Below are positions 51,623 through 59,372 of a DNA stretch of 64,000 nt, in pieces. Within the stretch, counting starts at the first letter, position 1. Each line of letters starts with the position of its first letter. The DNA is from Alphaproteobacteria bacterium (lineage in GTDB: Bacteria; Pseudomonadota; Alphaproteobacteria; Micavibrionales; Micavibrionaceae). The stretch spans positions 186,001 through 250,000 of the forward strand of contig WGMJ01000018.1 in the NCBI GenBank assembly GCA_016125135.1, read 5' to 3'. A program made the position numbers and the translations under genes. A model generated the notes under the pieces. That model was given only the letters and a program-made list of their open reading frames with translations. It was not told where the DNA came from and did no database searches.

Positions 51623-52542
51623 TTCTTCAGCCTTGTTTTTATAAAGGCGAGAAGCGCGGCCTCATTTTCTATTTGCAAATCTGTTTCCAGCGCTTCAACT
51701 GCATTATCATCAATTTTGGTTTTGTCTTTTGTCGTTGTAATAAGCGCTGCTCCCAGTGCTGCTGCTTGCTGTTTTAAAAGTGCAATATTTGCGTGTGTAT
51801 ACACATGATGGTCGGGGAATGCTTGGAAGCCCGCAAGCGTAGCGCCCGCCTCCTCGAGCGTTTTGCGGAATTTGTCAGGGTTGCCAATGCCGCAAAATGC
51901 CAGATATTTTTGACCTGCTAAATTTTGCTTCGGCACAACACGTGCCTGAAAAATATTGTCATCCTCGCGGAAGCGAGGATCTTGTATTTCAGTCAACGAG
52001 ATTCCCGCTTTCGCGGGAATGACATCGGAATAAAAAACAAACGCATCAACACGTGGCAATCCGTCCTCCAGTATTTCGCGTAAAGGGCCTGCCGGCATAA
52101 CGCGCTTATTGCCAAAGCCGCGTGCGTCTGCCACGCAAAATACAATATCAGGCTTTACAGACGGGTTTTGCATGCCGTCATCCATAATAATAATGTCAGC
52201 ACCCTGTTCTTGTGCCAGTAGCGCCGCCTTGCCACGCTCTGCGCCGACTATTACGGGCGCTGTATCTTCCAGCAGCCGTGCTTCATCTTCCATACGGGAA
52301 AGAAAAACGGGTGCCGATGCAATGTTCTCGCGCCTCAGTAATTCAGCAAGATACAAACAAAAAGGTGTTTTACCTGTACCGCCCACATTGATGTTGCCCA
52401 CGCATATAAGCGGGACATTCAGCTTAACTGGCTTTACAAGCGCGCGGCGTACTTTCCCCGCCCCTGCAAAAAGAGCTGCAAAAGGCAAAAGCAGATCAGA
52501 TAAAAGGGAGCGTTCCCTGAACCAGAAATCAGGCTGCTGCAT
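51619..52542 (-). CDS. lpxK: Tetraacyldisaccharide 4'-kinase with in-frame repeat insertion
   Basis: 307 residues. ICVGNINVGGTGKTPFCLYL is the P-loop (residues 54-60) and IIIMDDGMQNPSV the second conserved acidic motif. It phosphorylates the 4' position of the lipid A disaccharide. Residues about 173-196 ([10 protein letters not shown], then DPRFREDDN) are the translation of a 66-bp family B palindromic repeat lodged in frame. A second oddity: the usual SRGYGG segment after the P-loop is lost, FLSRMEDEARL running straight on. The ATG-stop overlap with hemW is 14 bases. Confidence 0.9.
   Translation of the reverse strand: MQQPDFWFRERSLLSDLLLPFAALFAGAGKVRRALVKPVKLNVPLICVGNINVGGTGKTPFCLYLAELLRRENIASAPVFLSRMEDEARLLEDTAPVIVGAERGKAALLAQEQGADIIIMDDGMQNPSVKPDIVFCVADARGFGNKRVMPAGPLREILEDGLPRVDAFVFYSDVIPAKAGISLTEIQDPRFREDDNIFQARVVPKQNLAGQKYLAFCGIGNPDKFRKTLEEAGATLAGFQAFPDHHVYTHANIALLKQQAAALGAALITTTKDKTKIDDNAVEALETDLQIENEAALLAFIKTRLKK
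51958..52023. repeat. Palindromic repeat, family B, copy 4, inside lpxK
   Basis: 66 bp, a multiple of three: ATCCTCGCGGAAGCGAGGAT, spacer, ATTCCCGCTTTCGCGGGAAT, bounded by GTC and GAC. It lies in the lpxK coding region, keeps the reading frame open and encodes 22 residues. This is the clearest coding copy in the window. Confidence 0.92.
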
Positions 52543-53662
52543 GGATGTTTGAACCTCCGAGCAAATATCCTACAACCGCATTATGGCAGGCAAGCCCTTT
52601 TCGTGTTGGCTTTACCAATTCACCGTCTTTCAGCAAGAAACCTTCATCACATAATGTATCAATTTTTGTCCGCGCTATCGTTTCAGGTAGCTTCATGCCT
52701 TCTACAAGGCGCAAACCCATCATCAATTTCTCATGCGTTTGCGTTTCATCATTCAAGCTTTCCCATTGCTCATAGGCATGGCCCTGCTCTGCTATACGCT
52801 GCTGCCAGATGTCAGGTGCGCGGTGCACGCGCGTGGCAATTTTATTCCCGTTGACAGTCAAACGCCCGTGCGCCCCCGGGCCGATGCCAATATAATCACC
52901 ATAGCGCCAGTAATTAAGGTTATGTGCTGATTGATGATCTTCATTCGCGGCATAGTTTGAAACCTCATAGGCGGGCATACCTGAAGCGCTCATAATTTCC
53001 TGCGTGACCTCGTAAAAGTCCGCGCCTGTGTCTTCATCGGGCATTACAAAATCGCCGCGCGCTTCAGAAAGATAGAATTTTGTCCCTTTCTCGATTGTCA
53101 GTTGGTAAAGCGACATATGCCCCTTGGCGAATTGTAGCGCTTGCTTCAATTCCGTCTTCCATTCATCAAGCGATTGTTTTGGCGTGGCGTAGATAAGATC
53201 AAACGAGAATTTATCGAATATTTCTGCTGCGCTACTCACAGCCTTCAACGCAGCGTCGCCATCATGGATACGACCTAAAAATTTAAGCCGCTCGTTATTG
53301 AATGACTGCACGCCGATAGAAACGCGGTTTATGCCCGCCTGCTTGAAATCAGCAAATTTTTGAGCCTCCGATGAATTCGGGTTTGCTTCGAGCGTTATCT
53401 CGATATCGTTCTTGAAGCCCCAAAGCGCCTGGATTTTATCAATAATCGCGCCAACGGTTTGCGGACTCATTAAAGACGGCGTACCGCCACCAAAAAAGAC
53501 TGATGAAACAGGCGTTTTATAACGCGCAAAAACATATTCCATCTCTTTTATATATGTATCAAGCATTTGCTGCTGGTCGATATTCTCGCGCAAATGCACA
53601 TTGAAATCGCAATACGGGCATTTCGCCGCGCAGAAAGGCCAGTGGATATAAAAACCCGTCAT
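52529..53662 (-). CDS. hemW: Radical SAM heme chaperone HemW
   Basis: 377 residues from MTGFYIHWPFC; a longer frame begins in the palindromic repeat upstream (MPAKAGIQ) and should not be used. The radical SAM cluster CAAKCPYCDF is followed by SSVFFGGGTPSLM, NPNSSEAQKFADFKQAGINRVSIGVQSFN in parts, and the NYWRYGDYIGIGPGAHGRL segment of HemW. It supplies heme to enzymes and lacks CPDH oxidase evidence. The lpxK start overlaps its end. Confidence 0.94.
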   Translation of the reverse strand: MTGFYIHWPFCAAKCPYCDFNVHLRENIDQQQMLDTYIKEMEYVFARYKTPVSSVFFGGGTPSLMSPQTVGAIIDKIQALWGFKNDIEITLEANPNSSEAQKFADFKQAGINRVSIGVQSFNNERLKFLGRIHDGDAALKAVSSAAEIFDKFSFDLIYATPKQSLDEWKTELKQALQFAKGHMSLYQLTIEKGTKFYLSEARGDFVMPDEDTGADFYEVTQEIMSASGMPAYEVSNYAANEDHQSAHNLNYWRYGDYIGIGPGAHGRLTVNGNKIATRVHRAPDIWQQRIAEQGHAYEQWESLNDETQTHEKLMMGLRLVEGMKLPETIARTKIDTLCDEGFLLKDGELVKPTRKGLACHNAVVGYLLGGSNIHAAA

Positions 53663-53679
53663 AACTTCCAAACTCCTGA

Positions 53680-53765
53680 TGTCACCCCAGCGAAAGCTGG
53701 GGTCCAGTGGATCAAAACAAAGTTTTATTTCGTAACTCTGGATGCCAGCTTTCGCTGGCATGACA
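53680..53765. repeat. Palindromic repeat, family A, copy 4 (long form)
   Basis: 86 bp. Its reverse complement matches the copy at 29319-29404 at 85 of 86 positions by my reading. It lies seven bases after the rdgB stop and 18 bases before the hemW start, so it forms nearly the whole space between the two. Confidence 0.92.
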
Positions 53766-53771
53766 TATTTT

Positions 53772-54347
53772 TTATAATTTTTCCTTTAGTGCTCTGAACG
53801 CCAGCGCACGGTGTGAAATTTTGTTTTTCACCTCTGCCGGAATTTCAGCAAAGCTTTGGGTATAGCCTTGCGGAATAAACATCGGGTCATACCCGAACCC
53901 ATGTTCGCCACGTGGCGGCCATGTAATTTCGCCTGTTGCACGCTCCTGCACTTCTATCAGTTTGCCGTCAGGTAAAGCCAACACCAGCGCGCAAATAAAC
54001 GCCGCACCACGGTTTACTTCATGGCCCATTTCATCATGCACACGTTTCATAGCGACGCTGAAATCTTTGTTAGAGCCTGCCCATCTTGCAGAATAAATGC
54101 CCGGTGCACCTTCAAGCGCTTCAACGGCAAAACCGCTATCATCGGCGAGTGCGGGTAAGCCGCTGGCCTGCATCGCCGCAACTGCTTTTAACCGCGCATT
54201 CTCTATGTAGGTTGTACCTGTTTCATCAGGCTCGGGCAGGCTCAGGTCTTTTAGCGTTACATACTCAGCCGCCATGTCACCGAGGAAGCTTTTAAACTCC
54301 TCAAGCTTATGCGCATTACCTGTTGCTAAAAGAAGTTTCGGAAACAT
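53772..54347 (-). CDS. rdgB: dITP/XTP pyrophosphatase (RdgB/HAM1)
   Basis: 191 residues. LLATGNAHKLEEFKSFLGD, DDSGFAVEALEGAPGIYSARWAG, WPPRGEHGFGYDPMFIP and the final SHRALAFRAL are the family signature. It clears non-canonical purine nucleotides from the pool. The start overlaps the rph stop by one base, a pairing found in many genomes. A family A repeat lies after the stop. Confidence 0.95.
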   Translation of the reverse strand: MFPKLLLATGNAHKLEEFKSFLGDMAAEYVTLKDLSLPEPDETGTTYIENARLKAVAAMQASGLPALADDSGFAVEALEGAPGIYSARWAGSNKDFSVAMKRVHDEMGHEVNRGAAFICALVLALPDGKLIEVQERATGEITWPPRGEHGFGYDPMFIPQGYTQSFAEIPAEVKNKISHRALAFRALKEKL

Positions 54348-55081
54348 CAGGCACCGATAGAAGCCGTTTGTTTTGCTGCTAACTCACCGCAGCCTTTTTT
54401 GGCAAGCGCAAGCAGGTTTAAAAACTCAGCTTCGGTGAACGGTGTTTTTTCTGCCGTGCCCTGAATTTCAACAATACCGCCCTTGCCTGTAATAACAAAG
54501 TTTGCATCTGTTTCAGCGCTTGAATCTTCTGCGTAATCAAGGTCAAGCACAGGCGTGCCGTTATAAATGCCGCATGAAATTGCAGAAACACTATCAACCA
54601 CAGGCCAGCCTTTTTTCAAGAGTCCGATTTTCTCGATATGTTTACACGCAAGCACAAGCGCAACGTAACAACCTGTAATGGATGCTTTGCGTGTGCCACC
54701 ATCGGCTTGCAACACATCACAATCAAACTTGATCTGGCGCTCGCCGAGTTTTTCAAGATCCACAACCGCACGCATGGCACGACCAATAAGACGCTGGATT
54801 TCCTGCGTGCGGCCTGATTGTTTACCCTTTGCCGCCTCGCGGTCGGTGCGGGTATTTGTTGCACGTGGCAACATGCCATATTCTGCTGTCACCCAGCCGC
54901 GGCCTGTATTTTTCATCCAGCCCGGTACATTCTCCTCAACCGTTGCCGTGCAGAGAACATGCGTATCACCAAATTTCACAAGGCAGGAGCCTTCGGCGTG
55001 CTTCGAGAAATCGGTGACGAATTCTACATTCCTGAGGGCATCCGCAGTGCGGCCAGAGGGACGTGAGTCGGGGCGTGACAT
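54347..55081 (-). CDS. rph: Ribonuclease PH
   Basis: 244 residues. [59 protein letters not shown] and [34 protein letters not shown] make the phosphorolytic core, and [21 protein letters not shown] closes it. It trims tRNA 3' ends. It is divergent from hrcA with 81 bp between starts; rdgB follows. Confidence 0.96.
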   Translation of the reverse strand: MSRPDSRPSGRTADALRNVEFVTDFSKHAEGSCLVKFGDTHVLCTATVEENVPGWMKNTGRGWVTAEYGMLPRATNTRTDREAAKGKQSGRTQEIQRLIGRAMRAVVDLEKLGERQIKFDCDVLQADGGTRKASITGCYVALVLACKHIEKIGLLKKGWPVVDSVSAISCGIYNGTPVLDLDYAEDSSAETDANFVITGKGGIVEIQGTAEKTPFTEAEFLNLLALAKKGCGELAAKQTASIGA

Positions 55082-55127
55082 GATCTAAACTCCTTATTTA
55101 TAAGGTGTTTTATAGGATTATCAAAAA

Positions 55128-55156
55128 TTGTCAAACGGCTGCTAATTCCCTATATT
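55128..55156 (+). promoter_or_regulatory. Promoter for hrcA, with probable leaderless start
   Basis: TTGTCA, 17 bases, TATATT. The -10 ends six bases before the ATG at 55163, so the mRNA should begin at or beside the start codon, and no Shine-Dalgarno sequence is visible. No CIRCE inverted repeat (TTAGCACTC dyad) is present in this gap. Confidence 0.6.
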
Positions 55157-55162
55157 ATAGCC

Positions 55163-56209
55163 ATGCTGGAATCCCTTGATACACGCCAGAAAGAGATTTT
55201 CCGCCTGCTCGTTGATACGTGGCTGGGCGCAGGTGACCCTGTGGGCAGCCGTGCGCTTGAGCGCTTGCTTGACCACCGTTTATCGGCCGCGACAATCCGC
55301 AACGTGATGATGGACCTCGAGGAGATGGGCCTCCTCCGCTCGCCACATACTTCCGCTGGCAGACTGCCAACACAAACGGGTTTGCGCATGTATATTGACG
55401 GGCTTCTCGAAATTAACCCGTTGCAAGACCAAGAGCGTAAAAAAATTGAAGCGGCCTGTTTATCATCAGGAACCGCACCCGCCGATGTTCTTTCACGCAC
55501 ATCGTCTTTACTCTCGGGCTTGTCCGACTGGGTGGGGCTTGTGGTTGCGCCAAAAAGCAACAAGCCGATGCGCCAACTACAATTTATCCGTATCGAGCCG
55601 AAGCAGGTTTTACTGGCGCTTGTGTTTGAAGATGGCAGCGTTGAAAACCGCCTGATGCAAATGAAGGAAGATGTTTCGCCTTCTGTACTCGAGCAAGCGT
55701 CTAACTTCCTGAATAGTTTTGTAAGCGGTAAAACACTTGCCGAAGTACATGATGAATTGACGCTGCAAATAAAGGCACAGAAAACCGTTCTCAATTCACT
55801 TGTGCAAAAACTTGTCGAGCAAGGCATTGCTGTTGCAACACCGGAAGCACTCAACGATGCAGGGCACTTGATTATCCGCGGCACATCGCGCCTGCTGGAA
55901 GATGTGAAAGCCATGGAACAGCTTGACCGTGCACGCCAGCTTTTACAGGCGCTGGAGAATCAGGAAACCGTTTCCTATTTGCTTGGTGAAGCGGGGCAAG
56001 CGGACGGCGTACAAATATATGTTGGCACAGAAAGCCGCATGTTTAATGATAGCGGCTGGTCGATGGTACTCTCCCCCTATAAATCGGCGGGCGGCAAGAT
56101 TGTGGGCGCGATTGGCGTGATAGGCCCCAACAGGCTTGATTACGGGAAGATTATTCCAATCGTGGATTATACTTCCCAAATCATGGCACGCATGTTATCA
56201 ACAAAATAA
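55163..56209 (+). CDS. hrcA: Heat-inducible transcription repressor HrcA
   Basis: 348 residues. LDTRQKEIFRLLVDTWLGAGDPVGSRALERLL starts the winged helix, and LSAATIRNVMMDLEEMGLLRSPHTSAGRLPTQTGLRMYID completes it. A GAF-like domain and the C-terminal MVLSPYKSAGGKIVGAIGVIGPNRLDYGKIIPIVDYT follow. HrcA represses chaperonin and dnaK genes, usually at CIRCE elements. No ribosome site precedes the ATG and the promoter abuts it. grpE follows after 16 bases. Confidence 0.95.
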   Translation: MLESLDTRQKEIFRLLVDTWLGAGDPVGSRALERLLDHRLSAATIRNVMMDLEEMGLLRSPHTSAGRLPTQTGLRMYIDGLLEINPLQDQERKKIEAACLSSGTAPADVLSRTSSLLSGLSDWVGLVVAPKSNKPMRQLQFIRIEPKQVLLALVFEDGSVENRLMQMKEDVSPSVLEQASNFLNSFVSGKTLAEVHDELTLQIKAQKTVLNSLVQKLVEQGIAVATPEALNDAGHLIIRGTSRLLEDVKAMEQLDRARQLLQALENQETVSYLLGEAGQADGVQIYVGTESRMFNDSGWSMVLSPYKSAGGKIVGAIGVIGPNRLDYGKIIPIVDYTSQIMARMLSTK

Positions 56210-56225
56210 GAGAAACGAGACAATT

Positions 56226-56810
56226 ATGAGTGATAAAGCCGAAGAAATGCCTGAACTTGAGCCAGACGACATGGAAACTGCCGTTCGTGGCGAGAATAAT
56301 GATTCCGCAGGCTCACGTGAGGCACTGGAAACCGAGCTTTCTGTGGTTAAGGAGCAAATGCTCCGCGCGCTCGCTGAAGCCGAGAATACGCGCCGCCGCG
56401 CCCTGAAAGAACGCGAAGACGCAATGCGTTATAGCGTGACATCATTTGCCCGTGATTTGCTGACAACACTTGATAATTTTGACCGTGCGATCAAATCAAT
56501 TCCTGAAGATCTGCGCAACGGCGATGCCCGCGTGCAGAACCTTGTTGCAGGGCTTGATGCCGTCGAGCGCGAAATGCTGGGCACCTTTGACAAGCACGGA
56601 ATTAAAAAGGTTCACCCGCTTGGCGAACCGTTTAACCCGCACTTCCATGAAGTGATGGTTGAAATGCCGGGCACAGGCCAGCCAGCCGGTACGGTTGTGC
56701 AGGTGTTTGATTCAGGTTACGTGATTCATGACCGTCTTCTCCGCCCCGCCCGTGTAGGTGTTGCGAAAGATTCAGCCGAGCTGCCGAAGAATATCGACGA
56801 GAAGGTTTAA
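56226..56810 (+). CDS. grpE: Nucleotide exchange factor GrpE
   Basis: 194 residues from MSDKAEEMPE. An acidic disordered start is followed by the long dimer helix (LETELSVVKEQMLRALAEAENTRRRALKERED) and the beta domain with DLLTTLDNFDRAI, HPLGEPFNPHFHEVM, GTVVQVFDSGYVIHDRLLRPARVGVAK. It releases ADP from DnaK. dnaK itself does not follow here; the next gene runs the other way. ATAAGAGAAACGAGACAATT gives only a moderate ribosome site. Confidence 0.95.
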   Translation: MSDKAEEMPELEPDDMETAVRGENNDSAGSREALETELSVVKEQMLRALAEAENTRRRALKEREDAMRYSVTSFARDLLTTLDNFDRAIKSIPEDLRNGDARVQNLVAGLDAVEREMLGTFDKHGIKKVHPLGEPFNPHFHEVMVEMPGTGQPAGTVVQVFDSGYVIHDRLLRPARVGVAKDSAELPKNIDEKV

Positions 56811-56813
56811 ACC

Positions 56814-57191
56814 CTAGTTCCAGTTATAAATGAAGCGACCGATAGGATCTTCAGGCACATCAACTCTCTGCTCGAACGCACTTTGCAAAAGAACGTCCGC
56901 TTTAATGGCAACTGGTATGGCGTTGGCAGCAATAAAAAATGCACTAACAAGCATAAGCCCAGCGCCACATATTTTTGCCCCCTCTGCTGCCTCTAACGAT
57001 TCTTCTGGCGTGAGATCATCTGGTTCTGATTCAGATTTATTTTCTGTGTCCACATCTGCTGGCTGTTCTGTATTAACTTTGGCAGCAGCAAGTTCTTCTT
57101 TTGCTTCCGATTCCCACTCTTTTCCTAAATTATAAAAAACGCGGCCAAGTACACCGATGCCTGTCCCTACTGCAATTCCTACAAAGCTCAT
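56814..57191 (-). CDS. Hypothetical membrane protein with acidic linker
   Basis: 125 residues from MSFVGIAVGTGIGVLG, behind AAGGAAAAAGAG. Two hydrophobic segments (FVGIAVGTGIGVLGRVFY and GAGLMLVSAFFIAANAIPVA) flank a long acidic stretch (TENKSESEPDDLTPEESLEA). Topology suggests a hairpin with the acidic loop on one side. It is convergent with grpE, three bases from its stop. No family recognised. Confidence 0.66.
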   Translation of the reverse strand: MSFVGIAVGTGIGVLGRVFYNLGKEWESEAKEELAAAKVNTEQPADVDTENKSESEPDDLTPEESLEAAEGAKICGAGLMLVSAFFIAANAIPVAIKADVLLQSAFEQRVDVPEDPIGRFIYNWN

Positions 57192-57249
57192 CTCTTTTTC
57201 CTTGTTAGAGCTTTTGAATGGCACGTTTTGTCAGCTTATGTCAATAAAA

Positions 57250-57915
57250 TTATAGAAAACTGCCCGCCCAAACTCGTAACTCCTTGAATTTCGGGATTTT
57301 TTGCGGGGCCTGCGTGTACAACTCAACAAAAGCCTGTACGGCGCGGAAATAGCGGCTTTTGAATTTCTGCTTCTGCGTATTTATTGCGCCTTTATATTGG
57401 CCTGTGCGTGCCAAGCCTACGAGCGCGTAGCTTGTTGCTAGTCTTTCTACGTCATCCCCGCAAAAGCGGGAATCTTGTGCCCTATTCTCTGAGATCCTCG
57501 CGTGCGCGAGGATGACACTATACAGCTCAAACAACGGCGCGGACGTATCGCGTGCATAGTTTTCTATATCAGCGATTTCATCGTGCAGATCCTGCTCGCG
57601 CGCAACGAGTAGTTTTTCAAATAAGTCATAGGGCAGCTTGTACTTTTCAATAGCAAGCAGTAACTCGTCGAGCACTTCATGCTTGGTTGCTATTCCCTTT
57701 TCATACCAGCGCGTGAAAGCATCGCGCCACCATTGCAGCCGTATAAGCCCCATGGTGGAACTTGTGACAACTTCACGCGTTTTTGCAATCTCGTGATTAA
57801 ACATGCCAAGCGCCCAGAATGCGCTTTGCATATCTGCAGGCGCGAAAAGACTGAGGAAAAACCGGTCAGGGTCGTGCTTTTTCAGCAATATCCCGCATTG
57901 TGTTAGGTAGCTCAT
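57250..57915 (-). CDS. NDUFAF6-like squalene/phytoene synthase family protein with in-frame repeat
   Basis: 221 residues. FFLSLFAPADMQSAFWALGMFNHEIAKTREVVTSSTMGLIRLQWWRDAF is the alphaproteobacterial member of this fold that matches the mitochondrial complex I factor NDUFAF6. The usual DXXXD magnesium motifs of true synthases are absent, so it is not a prenyltransferase. Residues about 134-156 (VILAHARIS, then DSRFCGDDV) are a family B repeat translated in frame. In the expected layout it is near Mth938 and secDF; here it is separated from them by sodB and one other gene. Confidence 0.82.
   Translation of the reverse strand: MSYLTQCGILLKKHDPDRFFLSLFAPADMQSAFWALGMFNHEIAKTREVVTSSTMGLIRLQWWRDAFTRWYEKGIATKHEVLDELLLAIEKYKLPYDLFEKLLVAREQDLHDEIADIENYARDTSAPLFELYSVILAHARISENRAQDSRFCGDDVERLATSYALVGLARTGQYKGAINTQKQKFKSRYFRAVQAFVELYTQAPQKIPKFKELRVWAGSFL
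57451..57516. repeat. Palindromic repeat, family B, copy 5, inside the NDUFAF6-like gene
   Basis: 66 bp and in frame: ATCCCCGCAAAAGCGGGAAT, spacer, ATCCTCGCGTGCGCGAGGAT, bounded by GTC and GAC. It encodes 22 residues in a loop between two predicted helices. Confidence 0.92.
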
Positions 57916-57952
57916 TGCACTATATTGCTAACAAATAAAGGAGAGAATGACC

Positions 57953-58579
57953 ATGACTTTTACACTGCCCGAACTACCCTACAGCTATGACGCGCTCGGC
58001 CCTTATATGTCGAAAGAGACACTGGAATTCCACCATGACAAACACCACAAAGCCTATGTTGATAAAGCCAATGAGCTGATTAAAGGTACAGGCTGGGAAG
58101 GCAAAGCCCTTGAGGAAGCCATGGTGCTTGCATATAAAGACCCGAAACAAGCCGGTTTATTCAACCAGCTGGGCCAACATTACAACCATATCCATTTCTG
58201 GCACTGGATGAAAAAAGATGGCGGCGGCAAATCAGTCCCTGGCGCGCTTCAGAAAAAAATTGATTCAGATCTTGGTGGCTTTGAAGGCTTCCGCGATGGC
58301 TTTATTAAAGCCGGTGTGGGCCAGTTTGGCTCAGGCTGGTGCTGGCTCGCGCTTGATAACAACACAGGCAAGCTGGAAATTACAAAAACACCGAACGGTG
58401 AAAATCCGCTTGTAAGCGGCAAAACACCGTTGCTGGGTTGTGATGTGTGGGAACACTCCTACTATATTGACTACCGCAATGCGCGCCAGAAATATCTGGA
58501 AGCATTTGTAGATAACATGGTGAACTGGGATTATGTAGGCCAGCTATTTGAAGCAGGCCCTGTAAAATTAGCGGCTTAA
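57953..58579 (+). CDS. sodB: Superoxide dismutase, Fe-type
   Basis: 208 residues from the second of two ATGs (MTFTLPELPY), nine bases from the AAGGAG site; the first ATG is only three bases away. Metal ligands are His near residue 27 (LEFHHDKHH), QHYNHIHFW, and the DVWEHSYYIDYRN pair. KKIDSDLGG and FGSGWCWLALD fit iron-type enzymes. It removes superoxide in the cytoplasm. A strong terminator follows the stop. Confidence 0.93.
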   Translation: MTFTLPELPYSYDALGPYMSKETLEFHHDKHHKAYVDKANELIKGTGWEGKALEEAMVLAYKDPKQAGLFNQLGQHYNHIHFWHWMKKDGGGKSVPGALQKKIDSDLGGFEGFRDGFIKAGVGQFGSGWCWLALDNNTGKLEITKTPNGENPLVSGKTPLLGCDVWEHSYYIDYRNARQKYLEAFVDNMVNWDYVGQLFEAGPVKLAA

Positions 58580-58590
58580 TATCCCCTGAA

Positions 58591-58614
58591 AAAACCGCCC
58601 TATTGGGCGGTTTT
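58591..58614. terminator. Bidirectional rho-independent terminator
   Basis: Stem AAAACCGCCC / GGGCGGTTTT with a four-base loop and T-runs on both strands. It ends sodB on the plus strand and the 119-residue gene on the minus strand, whose stop is three bases from it. Confidence 0.94.
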
Positions 58615-58616
58615 TT

Positions 58617-58976
58617 TTATTGGCCAAGCTTCAAAGTGGCAATGCCCGCCTGGAATGCGCGCCAGTGATTATCAATGTATTCCTGACAATCAAGCCCGCC
58701 TTGTGTTGGTTTTGTTTCATCGTATAGCTTGCAGAGATTATCTTTCATATTTTCTATTGCAAGATCACGGTAGTCAGCCTCGCCAACAATTTTTACAATA
58801 CTATCGTCTGTATCTACATAGTATGACTCAGCCAGTAGCGCATTCACTCTTGCAAAGGCTGTGGCAAGCTTTGCCGGTTCCTGCTCCCGAATTGATTTTG
58901 TTTTATCTGTAGACGCTGTTTGAAACGCCTCGAAATAGTCGGCATCTTGCTCTTTAAAAATTTCACGCAGAAACAT
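58617..58976 (-). CDS. Hypothetical protein
   Basis: 119 residues, soluble and helical. Patches: LREIFKEQDADYFEAFQTAS, IREQEPAKLATAFARVNALL, and LDCQEYIDNHWRAFQAGIA with two cysteines in the last third. No signal and no recognised family. The stop is inside the reach of the bidirectional terminator. It lies 42 bp downstream of the Mth938-like gene, probably at the end of that operon. Confidence 0.65.
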   Translation of the reverse strand: MFLREIFKEQDADYFEAFQTASTDKTKSIREQEPAKLATAFARVNALLAESYYVDTDDSIVKIVGEADYRDLAIENMKDNLCKLYDETKPTQGGLDCQEYIDNHWRAFQAGIATLKLGQ

Positions 58977-59018
58977 GGTACACAGCCCTTCCCTTATTTT
59001 CCGCCCTTATAGAAAATA

Positions 59019-59372
59019 TCAGGCCGCGCTGTCAAATATTAAAATGGCAGCTACACGCCGGCCTTCGGCCATTAATACATTGTAGGTGCGGCAGGCTGCC
59101 CCTAAATCCATGGCTTCTATAATGATTTTCTGCGCACGGGCCTGCTGGCGGCCGTCAAAATCGACCCCGCCAAAACCGCGGGATGAGCCGAAAACCAGCA
59201 CATCCAGATCAGGCTTCTGGGCCAGAAACTGGGGGAGTGAGTCGAAATCCTCGACATGATCGGGAAATACAACAACATTGCGCGCAAATGTTTCACTGCT
59301 AATACGAAACCCGTCTACACCATATGACTGGATAACCTTGCGGTCGCGTCCGATCAGTGGCGTGACATCCAT
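59019..59372 (-). CDS. Mth938-like (NDUFAF3-like) protein
   Basis: 117 residues. VTPLIGRDRKVIQSYGVDGFRIS, VVVFPDHVEDFDSL, DVLVFGSSRGFGG and GAACRTYNVLMAEGRRVAAILI are the Mth938/DUF498 features. The mitochondrial member, NDUFAF3, helps assemble complex I; in alphaproteobacteria the gene sits beside secDF, as it does here, directly following the secF stop. It is the third complex I assembly homologue in this window. Confidence 0.88.
   Translation of the reverse strand: MDVTPLIGRDRKVIQSYGVDGFRISSETFARNVVVFPDHVEDFDSLPQFLAQKPDLDVLVFGSSRGFGGVDFDGRQQARAQKIIIEAMDLGAACRTYNVLMAEGRRVAAILIFDSAA

Noticed and set aside
53663-53761. N-terminal extension of hemW (MPAKAGIQ start)
   Set aside because: The added residues are translation of the family A repeat; HemW proteins begin near the chosen ATG.
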